From Acidobacteriota bacterium (GTDB lineage Bacteria > Acidobacteriota > Terriglobia > 20CM-2-55-15), in NCBI GenBank assembly GCA_003223875.1, contig QHWY01000233.1, forward strand, positions 1 through 34,328: a stretch of 34,328 nt of DNA. Direction: 5' to 3'. Positions within the stretch are counted from its first letter, which is position 1. Each line of letters opens with the position of its first letter. Below the pieces are notes generated by a model. The model ran no database searches. It was not told the origin of the DNA and worked only from the letters and a program-made list of their open reading frames with translations. Of the stretch, positions 17,331-25,335 are shown in pieces. A program made the position numbers and the translations under genes.

Positions 17331-17963
17331 TTACGCCTGGAGTCCTTTCTGCGTGTGATCAACATCGGCAAGACTACTGTGAGTGTTCTTATAATCGAAT
17401 TTGACCGCGCCCATTCCTTTCAAGACGACGCTTTGCGCGACCTGGAATTCTTTGTATTCCATTCCGCTCGGCATGCGTACGATCACCTGCTGCTCGTCGT
17501 TGGTGGCCGGAATTTTAAGCGGTTCGACTTGCGTTTCCATAAAACCCGGAACGCTAACGCGTGCCCGTCGCTTTTTCTTATTGAATTCCCATGTGATGGG
17601 TACGAACTGCGGTTCGTGAACGGTCGTAACGATAGAAGCAAGAACCTCGAACCACGCGTTGCCCGCCTTTCCACTGAGAATCGTCAGCAGCGCAGTTCGT
17701 TGTTCTTCATTTGCTTTTTTGTCGATATACGGCTGTACAGAGCCGTTACCCTCATGTAAAGCGCCGGGCCAGGAATACACAACGGCCCAATTGAGTCCGT
17801 TTAATTTCACTTTTCCGAAATTTCCTTCGATGATGCGCATACCCGCCATTCCCTCGCAACCCTTGCCAGGATAGGGGAAGCCGGTCGTGTCGCATGGGCA
17901 CGCCGCGATACAGTTGCAGTTCTTCATGTACTGGCCTCGCATCCGCCACTTCGCATCCGCCAT
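17331..17963 (-). CDS. DUF1326 domain protein
   Basis: 210 residues matching DUF1326. The N terminus has a conserved cysteine-rich motif, YMKNCNCIAACPCDTTG, followed by GKGCEGM, and later LNGLNWAVVYSWPGALHEGNG. No signal peptide or membrane span is visible, so it is probably cytosolic. The start ATG is preceded at 5 nt by GGAGG. It is the first gene of a two-gene operon with DUF2182. The cysteine cluster is compatible with metal binding, but no reaction is known. Confidence 0.88.
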   Translation of the reverse strand: MADAKWRMRGQYMKNCNCIAACPCDTTGFPYPGKGCEGMAGMRIIEGNFGKVKLNGLNWAVVYSWPGALHEGNGSVQPYIDKKANEEQRTALLTILSGKAGNAWFEVLASIVTTVHEPQFVPITWEFNKKKRRARVSVPGFMETQVEPLKIPATNDEQQVIVRMPSGMEYKEFQVAQSVVLKGMGAVKFDYKNTHSSLADVDHTQKGLQA

Positions 17964-18019
17964 AACGCCTCCGGTTTTTTAAGACGTAAATGTATACCAC
18001 ACAACTCTGACAGGTTCGA

Positions 18020-18235
18020 CTACGCGGCTTGGTTCGGATTGGCGGAAGGAAGTTGTTCGAGAATATTAATGAATTCGTTCAGGAGGGATTGACACTGCAC
18101 ACAAAAGAGAAGGTGTTCGAAGTCATTGTCGTTGAGATGGACGGTCCCGCTGCCGTAGCTCCAAAGCTGCATTGCCGGGACATGGACATTTTCTTCTCCC
18201 ATAAAACATTGGACTGTTCTCAAGTAAATACGCAC
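18020..18235 (-). CDS. Small hypothetical protein with a CxxC motif
   Basis: Up to 71 residues. The C-terminal half reads HLNDNDFEHLLFCVQCQSLLNEFINILEQL, of which FEHLLFCVQCQSLLNEF resembles the H-x3-C-x2-C pattern of zinc-binding anti-sigma-like small proteins. The family is not recognised further. The start is uncertain: M12 and M22 are alternatives. It is divergent from the rhodanese-CBS gene and separated by about 85 bp, which would hold both promoters. Confidence 0.45.
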   Translation of the reverse strand: MRIYLRTVQCFMGEENVHVPAMQLWSYGSGTVHLNDNDFEHLLFCVQCQSLLNEFINILEQLPSANPNQAA

Positions 18236-18342
18236 GCGATCGCCAACTTGCAGAAAAAATCATCTGCCTGCGATCTGGGCGCGACTGGCTCGTCTAAAGA
18301 TTTAAGAGGAGCTTTGCCTATGCCAATTGAAAATTCGCCGTA

Positions 18343-19008
18343 GTGAAAACACTTGTGGCTCAAGGACGTGCGCAACTCGTTGAGGTTCTTCCGGCATCGG
18401 AATTCAAGAAAGAGCACCTGCCGCAGGCGATCAACGTTCCGTTGGAAACCATGACTGCCGCGACCACCAAGTCATTGCGGAAAGATCAAGCGGTAATTGC
18501 GTATTGCCACGACTATCAGTGCGACCTGAGCGCTCGCGCAGCATGGCGTTTGGAGAGTATGGGATTTCAGGAGGTGTATCGCTACACACCAGGCAAGGCG
18601 GACTGGCTTGCGGCGGGTTTGAAGACGGAAGGGACGGAGGCAAAGAAGGTTAGGATCCGGCAGATGCTTCACAAGGACGTTCCGACCTGCTCGCTGCGCG
18701 AACGCCTCGAGGATGTCAAAAGCCGCCGTCGGCCGAATCAGGACATGTGCATTGTCGTGAATGATAGAAACATCGTGCTCGGTGTCATCCAAGGCGAGAC
18801 CTGGGATGCGAATCCTCAATCACGAGTTGCCGACGTGATGCAGCCCGGTCCACAAACGATCCGGCCGGATTTGGAGCCCAAAGACGCACAAAAGCTTCTC
18901 AAAAACTACGACGCACCGAACGTGATTGTCACGACGTCGGACGGCGAATTGCTCGGAATAGTGAAGATAGCTCAGAAAAAAACACAGAAAGCACATAAGG
19001 CCGCATAG
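18343..19008 (+). CDS. Rhodanese-CBS domain protein, start region possibly frameshifted
   Basis: 221 residues from GTG 18343. Residues 1-92 are a rhodanese domain (LVEVLPASEFKKEHLPQAIN, VIAYCHDYQCDLSARAAWRL) with the catalytic cysteine at CHDYQC. Residues about 100-210 form a CBS-type module (VPTCSLRERLED, VVNDRNIVLGVIQGE, VADVMQ, GELLGIVKI). Such proteins may sense adenylates and handle sulfane sulfur. A much better start signal lies upstream: AGAGGAG then ATG 18320, but that frame stops after seven codons. Adding one base near 18338 joins MPIENSP to VVKTLVAQGR in frame. A one-base deletion at the very start is therefore likely, leaving GTG re-initiation as the only route. Confidence 0.75.
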   Translation: MKTLVAQGRAQLVEVLPASEFKKEHLPQAINVPLETMTAATTKSLRKDQAVIAYCHDYQCDLSARAAWRLESMGFQEVYRYTPGKADWLAAGLKTEGTEAKKVRIRQMLHKDVPTCSLRERLEDVKSRRRPNQDMCIVVNDRNIVLGVIQGETWDANPQSRVADVMQPGPQTIRPDLEPKDAQKLLKNYDAPNVIVTTSDGELLGIVKIAQKKTQKAHKAA

Positions 19009-19037
19009 TTCCTTAATTCGATTAGTGGAGGTAATTT

Positions 19038-19201
19038 ATGAAAGTACGGGAAATCATGACAACCGATGTCGAGTGTGTTGTGCCGGATACCGGCGTGCGC
19101 GAGTTAGCAAACAAGATGAAGACATTGGATGTCGGATTATTTCCAAGGTCGAGGAAGGGGAATCCGGTAAGAGGCTAAAGGATATTTCGGAAGCAGCGTA
19201 G
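19038..19201 (+). pseudogene. CBS-domain protein collapsed by internal deletion
   Basis: A good ribosome site (GGAGG) precedes ATG 19038, and the first 33 residues (MKVREIMTTDVECVVPDTGV, then RELANKMKTLDVG) are the start of a CBS-pair protein. The frame then goes out of register and stops at 19178. In another frame the 3' end reads SKVEEGESGKRLKDISEAA and stops at 19201, the usual tail of such proteins. Roughly 80-100 codons in the middle are missing. It follows the rhodanese-CBS gene by 30 bp and was probably its operon partner. Confidence 0.65.
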
Positions 19202-19208
19202 CGAGCCA

Positions 19209-19282
19209 TTGTAGCGGCGGTCTATGACCGCCGACAGTTTCGCAATTTGCGGACCGCCGGCGGTCACAGACCGCCGCTACAG
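19209..19282. repeat. Inverted-repeat element, copy 2 (convergent intergenic region)
   Basis: Same element as 16449-16523: arms 19209-19233 and 19258-19282 pair at 23 of 25 positions. It lies between the CBS remnant (+) and the FKBP gene (-), so both copies in the window sit at convergent gene ends. Confidence 0.8.
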
Positions 19283-19288
19283 CGAATT

Positions 19289-19711
19289 TTATTTCGTCAC
19301 CTTGAGGAGTTCGACTTCGAAATCCAACGTCGAGTTGGCGGGAATGACGCCGCCTACCGCTCTGGGTCCATATGCCAAATCCGGAGGGATGATCAGTTCG
19401 CGTTTTCCGCCCACTTTCATTCCTTCCACGCCTTCATCCCAGCCGGCGATGACTTGCCGCGAACCGAGCTTGAACTCAAACGGCATGTTCCGATCGAGAG
19501 AGCTGTCGAACTTAGCGCCTCTCTTGCCGTTTACATAAAGCCATCCCGTGTAATGAACCTGAACGGTTGCGCCCTTGGCCGCAGCTTCGCCTGTGCCGAC
19601 CTTTTCATCGATATATTTCAATCCGGATTTTGTTGTCGTCATATTTCCCTGCGCGAACACAGCGATCCCAAAAGCCAGTACAAAGAGTATCGTTGTGAGT
19701 ATGTGTTTCAT
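19289..19711 (-). CDS. FKBP-type peptidyl-prolyl cis-trans isomerase, exported
   Basis: From ATG 19711 the protein is 140 residues: a signal peptide (KHILTTILFVLAFGIAVFAQ) followed by one complete FKBP domain. Active-site features are visible: VQVHYTGWL, FDSSLDR, FEFKLGSRQVIAGWDEGV, GGKRELIIPPDLAYG and the terminal strand STLDFEVELLKV. It should catalyse proline isomerisation during folding in the periplasm. An upstream in-frame Met (19729) would add six residues before the signal peptide and is less likely. The gene stands alone. Confidence 0.92.
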   Translation of the reverse strand: MKHILTTILFVLAFGIAVFAQGNMTTTKSGLKYIDEKVGTGEAAAKGATVQVHYTGWLYVNGKRGAKFDSSLDRNMPFEFKLGSRQVIAGWDEGVEGMKVGGKRELIIPPDLAYGPRAVGGVIPANSTLDFEVELLKVTK

Positions 19712-19729
19712 CCTGCCAGTGTAAACCAT

Positions 19730-19861
19730 CTAAACAACTTTCTCGGTAGGCAAATCTTCGACGAACTCCTGGCCGAGGCGGGACGCGTCGTACATTTTGC
19801 CGAAGGGATCGTAGACACCGGGCCCAAAAAGGTACGGCTCGGTTTCGATAAGCTGGCGCAT
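19730..19861 (-). pseudogene. Remnant resembling an isocitrate lyase/PEP mutase family protein
   Basis: A 43-codon frame reads MRQLIETEPYLFGPGVYDPF and then KMYDASRLGQEFVEDLPTEKVV-like sequence to a stop. The first half matches the N terminus of isocitrate-lyase/phosphomutase-type enzymes (RxLI...Y..GPGVYDPxGA). The second half looks like a C-terminal tail, so most of the enzyme would be deleted. A malate synthase gene lies about 1.5 kb away, which supports a glyoxylate-shunt origin, but the identification rests on about 20 residues. Confidence 0.35.
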
Positions 19862-19868
19862 TCTGACG

Positions 19869-20048
19869 CTAGGATGTGACTAGATCTAAAAGGACTAGAT
19901 CGAAATGCCCGTTGCGCTTCATCGCATCGAGAGCTTCTTTCCCAGAGCTTGCTGTAGCGACGCTGTATTCTTGCCCGGAAAAATAGACGGAGAGCATTTG
20001 CCGCGTATCCGCGTCATCGTCGACAACGAGTAACTTGACAGCCTCCCT
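19869..20048 (-). pseudogene. Truncated response-regulator receiver domain
   Basis: The frame reads VKLLVVDDDADTRQMLSVYF, then GKEALDAMKRNGHFDLVLLDL and stops. This is the first half of a CheY-like receiver: the acidic pair DDD and the phospho-acceptor aspartate in LLDL are present, but everything after it (the helix 3 to strand 5 part with the conserved Thr and Lys) is missing. The natural start codon is not obvious although a GGGAGG box lies just upstream. A 9-bp direct repeat (GACTAGATC at 19877-19885 and 19892-19900) sits at the break and may have mediated the deletion. Confidence 0.6.
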
Positions 20049-20272
20049 GAATGAAAATTCGAGTTGGGCTGTGAATGTCGATGCCACAGTGGAACCGCGC
20101 TGCCTAAAATTAGGCCCGGCCTGAAGCCGCCCCTTGAGTGCGTAGCAATGCAGTAGCCAGACCCAGATCTTTCTTGAAACATCTTCGTGCGGTCCATGCG
20201 GTAACCGTTGTTGACACGCGCGGCGCGCGCCCGATATCCTGCCGGCTTGCATATACAAAAAGGAGAATCAAC

Positions 20273-21385
20273 ATGAAGCGTGTAATCGCTCTGCTGCTGG
20301 GCGTGGGACTTGGCTCAACCGCTCCTGTTCAGGCCCAGACGGTGACCCCTTTCAAACTGGGCACGTTTCAGAACCAGGGTCGAACGTTCGTCGGAATCGT
20401 TCTGCGTGATTCCGTTGTAGTGGATTTCGCTGCAGCCAGCCGCGCCATAACACCGGCGTCCAAGGTGGCTCTCCCGGCCGACATGAAGGACCTCATTGCC
20501 CGCTACGATTCCGGGCTCCGCGACCGGATCGTCCAGGTGGTGCAGAACGTAAACGCGCGAACGGGTGCGAGTCCCGCGTACGTATACGACCTCGCAGCAC
20601 TCAAGACCATGCCGCCGATCATCTATCCGACGACGATGCTCAATGTGGCAGTGAATTACACCGAGCACGGCGCGGAAATGGCAGCGCGTGATGCGAGCCG
20701 CGCCACGCCTGCAACGCCTCAGGGGAGCGCGTTGGCCGGCACGAAGAGTGCGCCAGGCATCTGGGAACGAAAGCCGGGTGATAATCGGTGGAATCCTTAC
20801 ATGTTTTTGAAATCGCCAACGGCTGTGATCGCCAACGGCGAATCGATTCAGCTTCCAGTTGGCCGAACGGAGATCGACTGGGAATGTGAACTCGGCGTCG
20901 TCATCGGCAAGCGGGCATCCCGTGTGCCGGCCGCCAGCGCGAAGGAATACATCTTTGGGTACACACTCGAGAATGACGTCTCTGATCGCGGTGGACGCGG
21001 GGACACGCGGTTCGCCGGTTCCGACTGGTTGATCGGCAAGTCGCACGATACCTTTGCTCCGTTGGGGCCGTTCGTCGTACCCCGTGAATTCGTCCCGAAT
21101 CCGCAGGCGTTGCCTATCAATGTGCTCTTGAACGGCAAACAGTTCCAGGAAGGCTCTTCGGCCGACATGATTCACGACGTCTACGAGCAGGTCGAGTACG
21201 CTTCCAATATCATGACGCTCCGGCCGGGAGATGTCATTTCTACGGGTACCCCGCCCGGCGTCGGTTCGGCCAAAAAGCCGCCGGTGTACTTCAAGGCAGG
21301 CGACTCTCTGTCGTGCACCTATGAAGGCATCGGCACGCTCGTGAATCCCGTTGTCGCTCCCGTTTCGTCGAGTTCTTCGCGCTGA
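20273..21385 (+). CDS. Exported fumarylacetoacetate hydrolase family protein
   Basis: 370 residues from ATG 20273, which has an AAGGAG box at 7 nt. The FAH fold is clear: the metal-binding EIDWECELGVVIGK, GYTLENDVSDR, DWLIGKSHDTFAPLGPF and IMTLRPGDVISTGTPPGVG. Family members hydrolyse or decarboxylate beta-diketo acids or isomerise related catabolites with Mg2+ or Mn2+. The unusual feature is a clear N-terminal signal peptide (KRVIALLLGVGLGSTAPVQAQ): most FAH proteins are cytosolic. It is followed after only 7 bp by malate synthase, so the two probably share a transcript. Confidence 0.88.
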   Translation: MKRVIALLLGVGLGSTAPVQAQTVTPFKLGTFQNQGRTFVGIVLRDSVVVDFAAASRAITPASKVALPADMKDLIARYDSGLRDRIVQVVQNVNARTGASPAYVYDLAALKTMPPIIYPTTMLNVAVNYTEHGAEMAARDASRATPATPQGSALAGTKSAPGIWERKPGDNRWNPYMFLKSPTAVIANGESIQLPVGRTEIDWECELGVVIGKRASRVPAASAKEYIFGYTLENDVSDRGGRGDTRFAGSDWLIGKSHDTFAPLGPFVVPREFVPNPQALPINVLLNGKQFQEGSSADMIHDVYEQVEYASNIMTLRPGDVISTGTPPGVGSAKKPPVYFKAGDSLSCTYEGIGTLVNPVVAPVSSSSSR

Positions 21386-21392
21386 GGGGATT

Positions 21393-23699
21393 ATGATTCG
21401 CGAAGACATTCTCCAGAAATTCCCGGAATTGTTCGGGACCAAAACCGTTAACGGTCGAACGGTTAATATCGAAGAAGCGATTTCCAAGTTCGCGCGAGAA
21501 TTGGGACCCGAGGTCGCGGCGGCGCTCACCGCCCGCCGAAAGCTGCTCGAGTCTCCTACGACGGTCCGCGAGAAGTATGGTTGGCCGAAGTGGGACGACT
21601 CGTTCGAGGATCCCGTAACGGGCCGTCAACGAACATTTCGACAGATCGTTCAAGGCTTGATTGACAACTTTCTCGGCCGCGAGAGCGAGCTGCATTGGCG
21701 GCTCAACGACGAGGTACCGATTCCGAACGACGCGCATCCCACGAAGAATCCAGGCCTCGAGTTGACCGGACCGTGGTACCCGCTGGATATGGCCTTCAAC
21801 GCGTTGAATAGCCAGGCGCCGCAGAACATGCCGGACTTCGAAGATGCATCGCCGGCGCACTTCCAACCCGACGGTACACCGAAGTCCGAGCCGATCGGAA
21901 TTTTCGCGGCGCTACAGAATGCGAAGGACATTTTTGAAGGGCGTTGGACCGGCCGGCCGTACGAAGTCGTGAAAAAGGGCCAGCGACGGTCGTACGAGAT
22001 CAATCGGCCTCATTCCCAGTGGCCGACGCGCTTCATGCGACCCCCCTCTATTCACATACGGTTTGACTACATCACCGTCAATGGCGAGTCCGTGCCGGCC
22101 GCGATTGCCGTCACGCTGCTTTGGACGCTCAACAATTACGAAGCTCTCCAGCGTCTCGGCACCGGTGTTTACTACTACATCCCGAAGATACAGACGCCCC
22201 AAGAGGCGCTCGTTATAGAAAAGCTGTTGTCACGGCTCGAAGCCCTGATTGGAGTTCAAGCCGGCACGTTCAAAATCAAAGTTCTCTACGAGGAGGGAAA
22301 TGCCGGCCGCTTTCTGCCGGCGATCGCCTGGGTTTTGCGGCGCCGTCTGTTGGGAACAAATGTCGGCCGCTGGGATTATTTGGGCAGCCTGATCGAAATG
22401 TGGAAGGACGATCCGAAGGGTGTATACCCGGATCCGCAGTCGATCGGGATGGCCTATCCGAACATGATTGCCTATCAGCGGTACAACGCGCTGATGATGC
22501 TCATGGCCGGCATGAAGAACGGCGAGTTCAGCCAGGCTGCCCCAATCGGCGGCATGGCGGCGGTCATGATCTATCCCTCAAGCGATCCCTATGGTCGATC
22601 CAAATACAATCCACTGGCGCTGCGCGCAATGGTCATCGACAAGCTGCGGGAGCGCCTGCTCGGTTTGATATTTGTGCCTGAGAACACGTTAGCCTCAGGC
22701 GAACAGCCTTCGCTGGACGATATTCTCGCAGGCCGCGTGAAGGGACGTCTTTACGATGCCTATCGACAAAGCTGGGTCGCCAGCCCGGAGCCGGCTTATG
22801 TCGCGGCGGGTAACGGACCTTTGCAAGTCACGTTAAGCGAACTCCAGTCCATCATCGATGCGCCGCGGCAGACGGTGGACGTCAAGGGAAAACCCGTGCC
22901 TGCCGCCTCTAGCGGCCTGGTTGACGCGGAGAGGACCCTGCTCGAGTCTCGCGGCCTGTTGAACTCGAAGGGGAAGATCACACCGTGGGTTCTCGCTAAA
23001 GACGCCGTCAGCACACCCGAGAAGCTGTTGACGCCGGAACTTTGGAACAGCATCTATGGTGTGCCCCAAGGTGACATCACGATCGAACACATCCAGCACG
23101 CGTTCTATATGGCGGCGAATTATGGTTTCCAAATCCTTAATGGCAACTTCGCGGCGGCCATCGACGACTACGAGCTTTCGCTGCGCTTCATGAATGATCT
23201 GGCCACGTACCGGATCGATGTCTCCTGGTTGTGGACGCTCCTGCATCATCAGGCCGCAATCACCAAAGACGGCAATCTGAAAGGACCCGCGCTCACCGAA
23301 GACGGCGTTGTGCCGGCGGAGAACCGCTTCGCAGTGAAATCCGGAACACGCTTCACCAAGGATTTATTCGAGAAGTTGTGGGACTACCACAATCAGTGGA
23401 CATCCGCATTTTTTGCCGAATTGGACCGGCGCGGCGATCCCGGCCGATTCGATCGCGCCAAAGCGCCGATCATCATGGACATCTTGAAGCGCCAGTTGCT
23501 CTCACCACGCTACATTCAGCACAGCGCCCGCGTCCTTTTCGTCCTGGCAGAAGCGAACAAACAAGAGGCCACCCAAATTCTGGATGCGATCTTCGATCTC
23601 TCCCGCGATGAAATCGCCAAGCGGGTCAAGTCCGGAACTCTGAGCAAAACCGCCCTGCGCGCCCACGACTATATACACGATGTTTTTCCCGGAGGCTAA
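21393..23699 (+). CDS. aceB: Malate synthase (long type-A-like form)
   Basis: 768 residues from ATG 21393. The order of conserved blocks follows malate synthase A: NPGLELTGPWYPLDMAFNAL, MPDFEDASPAHFQPDG (acidic metal-binding pair), RPPSIHIRFDYITVNGE, TLLWTLNNYEAL, VYYYIPKIQTPQEA, GTFKIKVLYEE, LGTNVGRWDYLGSLIEMWKD, APIGGMAAVMIY, YRQSWVASPEPAYVAAG, and a C-terminal domain with AAIDDYELSLRFMNDL. It would condense glyoxylate and acetyl-CoA to malate in the glyoxylate shunt. It is about 200 residues longer than E. coli AceB, with the extra sequence mainly between the GGMAA and C-terminal blocks. An isocitrate-lyase-like remnant lies nearby, so if that was the only lyase the shunt may be broken. 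A functional lyase elsewhere cannot be excluded. Confidence 0.85.
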   Translation: MIREDILQKFPELFGTKTVNGRTVNIEEAISKFARELGPEVAAALTARRKLLESPTTVREKYGWPKWDDSFEDPVTGRQRTFRQIVQGLIDNFLGRESELHWRLNDEVPIPNDAHPTKNPGLELTGPWYPLDMAFNALNSQAPQNMPDFEDASPAHFQPDGTPKSEPIGIFAALQNAKDIFEGRWTGRPYEVVKKGQRRSYEINRPHSQWPTRFMRPPSIHIRFDYITVNGESVPAAIAVTLLWTLNNYEALQRLGTGVYYYIPKIQTPQEALVIEKLLSRLEALIGVQAGTFKIKVLYEEGNAGRFLPAIAWVLRRRLLGTNVGRWDYLGSLIEMWKDDPKGVYPDPQSIGMAYPNMIAYQRYNALMMLMAGMKNGEFSQAAPIGGMAAVMIYPSSDPYGRSKYNPLALRAMVIDKLRERLLGLIFVPENTLASGEQPSLDDILAGRVKGRLYDAYRQSWVASPEPAYVAAGNGPLQVTLSELQSIIDAPRQTVDVKGKPVPAASSGLVDAERTLLESRGLLNSKGKITPWVLAKDAVSTPEKLLTPELWNSIYGVPQGDITIEHIQHAFYMAANYGFQILNGNFAAAIDDYELSLRFMNDLATYRIDVSWLWTLLHHQAAITKDGNLKGPALTEDGVVPAENRFAVKSGTRFTKDLFEKLWDYHNQWTSAFFAELDRRGDPGRFDRAKAPIIMDILKRQLLSPRYIQHSARVLFVLAEANKQEATQILDAIFDLSRDEIAKRVKSGTLSKTALRAHDYIHDVFPGG

Positions 23700-23771
23700 T
23701 CATGCGGATCCAGTCGTGAGCCGTTGACTCATTCCGCCGCGCGATGTTACGTTCCAGAAGTTCGATTTCTC

Positions 23772-23853
23772 GCGAAAGTGGCGGAATTGGCAGACGCGCT
23801 AGACTTAGGATCTAGTGGCTCACGCCGTGGGGGTTCGAGTCCCCCCTTTCGCA
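23772..23853 (+). tRNA. tRNA-Leu (anticodon UAG)
   Basis: Acceptor arms GCGAAAG and CTTTCGC pair over seven bases with discriminator A. The anticodon stem CTAGA/TCTAG encloses the loop CTTAGGA, giving anticodon TAG. The T arm is GGGGG TTCGAGT CCCCC, with a class II long variable arm. CCA is not encoded. The 3' two thirds form the left att site of the element to its right, and the integrase gene on the opposite strand ends inside this tRNA gene. Confidence 0.95.
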
Positions 23854-23855
23854 TT
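23802..23855 (+). repeat. attL core in tRNA-Leu
   Basis: A 54-bp sequence from within the anticodon stem to two bases past the tRNA end, repeated identically at 31144-31197. This defines the left boundary of the integrated element while preserving a complete tRNA-Leu. Confidence 0.92.
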
Positions 23856-24984
23856 TCCTTAGAATGAGGTGTTTAGAAGAACTCATGTTTTTTGAGTTCC
23901 CATCCACTAAAGCCTTTCGCCCGCTTGTCGCCCGCACCCGTTCAGCGTCCATCGCTTCGGCTTCTTGAACCTCAGCAATGGTCCGCATCGCGTGGTTTGG
24001 AGCGAAATGAGTATAGCGCATCGTTGTGGTGATGTCGCTGTGTCCGAGCAATTCCTGGACGGTGCGCAGATCAACTCCACGCATCACCCACTGCGTCGCC
24101 CGGAAATGACGTAGATCGTGAAAGCCCACCCAGTCAAGTCCGTCTTTCTCGCGGCCGGCCTCGAACGGGCCTCGCGGATCGGCCCACCGATCGCGAGTAT
24201 CGAGTTGAGCAAAGACATACGGACAACCAATCACGCGAACAAGTGAGTTCAACCACTCGATCGCATAATCGGAAAGCGGAACGTAACGTGGCTTTCCGCT
24301 CTTCGTATCCTCGACTGAAACGATACGTTGTCCGAAATTGATGTGTTCCCATCGAAGATTCAGACCTTCTTGTTTCCGAAGACCCGTTTCTCCCGGCAAC
24401 GCCACGTAAGCGGCGATTGTAGGCTCTTCGATAGCATCAACGAGCCGTCGCTCCTCTTCCAGTGTCATGACACGCAGTGCTTTCATTTCCTCAGGCAGCA
24501 TTCGGAAGCGAGTCAGCGGATGAGCTTCGATGAACTCCTTCTCCACTGCGAATGTCAGCATGTTCTTGAGCACTGCGACACTGCGGTTGACCGTGGCCAG
24601 AGAAACTTCTTTCGAACGATCCGTCATGAATTGATGGACGTGAGTTCGACGCAGAGCTTGGACTTCGATTTTTCCGAGCTTTGCACGAATGGGTTTCAGT
24701 GCATGCTCTTTGAAATCGGGCCGAGTGTTGTGAATCGGGCAGTATTCGCGGAGGTAAATATCCGCAAGTTGCTCGATGGTCATCGAGGCCTCCACGCCGC
24801 GCGCCAGCTCCTCTTTCAAATCTCGCCATGTACCCATAGCAATAGATTCTTCAATTCGAGCCAACGTCTTTTTTGCAACTGTTGTATTGGGACAGTAACG
24901 CCGGAATCGGGACTTGTCCGGCCAACGCTTGGAGACCACAATGCGCACATGGCCATTGCGATCTCTTTCACGGTTGATCGCCAT
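23812..24984 (-). CDS. Tyrosine recombinase integrase of the tRNA-Leu element
   Basis: I start at ATG 24984, which has AAAGGA 6 nt upstream; 25023 would add 13 residues. The 390-residue protein has an N-terminal arm-binding part, a SAM-like core-binding domain (about 65-165) and a catalytic domain with R203 (ETGLRKQEG), the lysine region DTKSGKPR, H289-x2-R292 (HDLRHFR), H315 (LLGHSD) and nucleophile Y324 (MRYTHF). All are intact. The last residues, ERGDSNPHGVSH, are encoded by the antisense strand of tRNA-Leu. Integration therefore restores both the tRNA and the integrase C terminus, as is usual for this family. Its start overlaps the end of the HTH gene by 17 bp. Confidence 0.93.
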   Translation of the reverse strand: MAINRERDRNGHVRIVVSKRWPDKSRFRRYCPNTTVAKKTLARIEESIAMGTWRDLKEELARGVEASMTIEQLADIYLREYCPIHNTRPDFKEHALKPIRAKLGKIEVQALRRTHVHQFMTDRSKEVSLATVNRSVAVLKNMLTFAVEKEFIEAHPLTRFRMLPEEMKALRVMTLEEERRLVDAIEEPTIAAYVALPGETGLRKQEGLNLRWEHINFGQRIVSVEDTKSGKPRYVPLSDYAIEWLNSLVRVIGCPYVFAQLDTRDRWADPRGPFEAGREKDGLDWVGFHDLRHFRATQWVMRGVDLRTVQELLGHSDITTTMRYTHFAPNHAMRTIAEVQEAEAMDAERVRATSGRKALVDGNSKNMSSSKHLILRKCERGDSNPHGVSH

Positions 24985-25231
24985 TGATAATCCTTTCTGT
25001 CCCGGATTCTTCACAATTGCCATCGTACCACCTTGGGAGAGAGTCGATGTACCGGTCCAGATCCTCTAGCGCGTAGACGCGTCGCGATCCCATTTTCCGT
25101 GCGGGTAACTCGCCGAGATCCGTCAGTTTCCGCAACGTCTGTTCATGCAGACCGAGATACCGCGCCGCGGCCTTTGTCCCGAGAAGGCGCTGGTTTGGAA
25201 CTCGGATCAATGCCAGAGATTTACCGATCAT
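24968..25231 (-). CDS. Excisionase-like helix-turn-helix protein
   Basis: From ATG 25231 the protein is 87 residues with a MerR/AlpA-type winged helix: LLGTKAAARYLGLHEQTLRKL, TDLGELPARKMGSRRVYALEDLDRYI (two consecutive parts of one domain). Such proteins act as excisionases or direct the integrase to the att site. The stop overlaps the integrase start by 17 bp, so the two are translationally coupled. A longer frame to 25303 is open but unlikely to be translated. Confidence 0.8.
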   Translation of the reverse strand: MIGKSLALIRVPNQRLLGTKAAARYLGLHEQTLRKLTDLGELPARKMGSRRVYALEDLDRYIDSLPRWYDGNCEESGTERIINGDQP

Positions 25232-25335
25232 CGGGTTATCTGCTCCTCTACTTAAAAGGCCATGGCAAACGCCCATTAGGAGAAAAAATCTTCTGCCAAT
25301 CACAACAGAAAGTTAAATCGGGGTTCTGATCGGCG

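Noticed and set aside
17100..17759. 219-codon plus-strand frame
   Set aside because: Antisense to the DUF2182 and DUF1326 genes, composition typical of a shadow frame.
20315..21529. 404-codon open frame on the minus strand
   Set aside because: It lies antisense to the FAH gene, is arginine-rich and shows no motif; codon bias of the real gene keeps it open.
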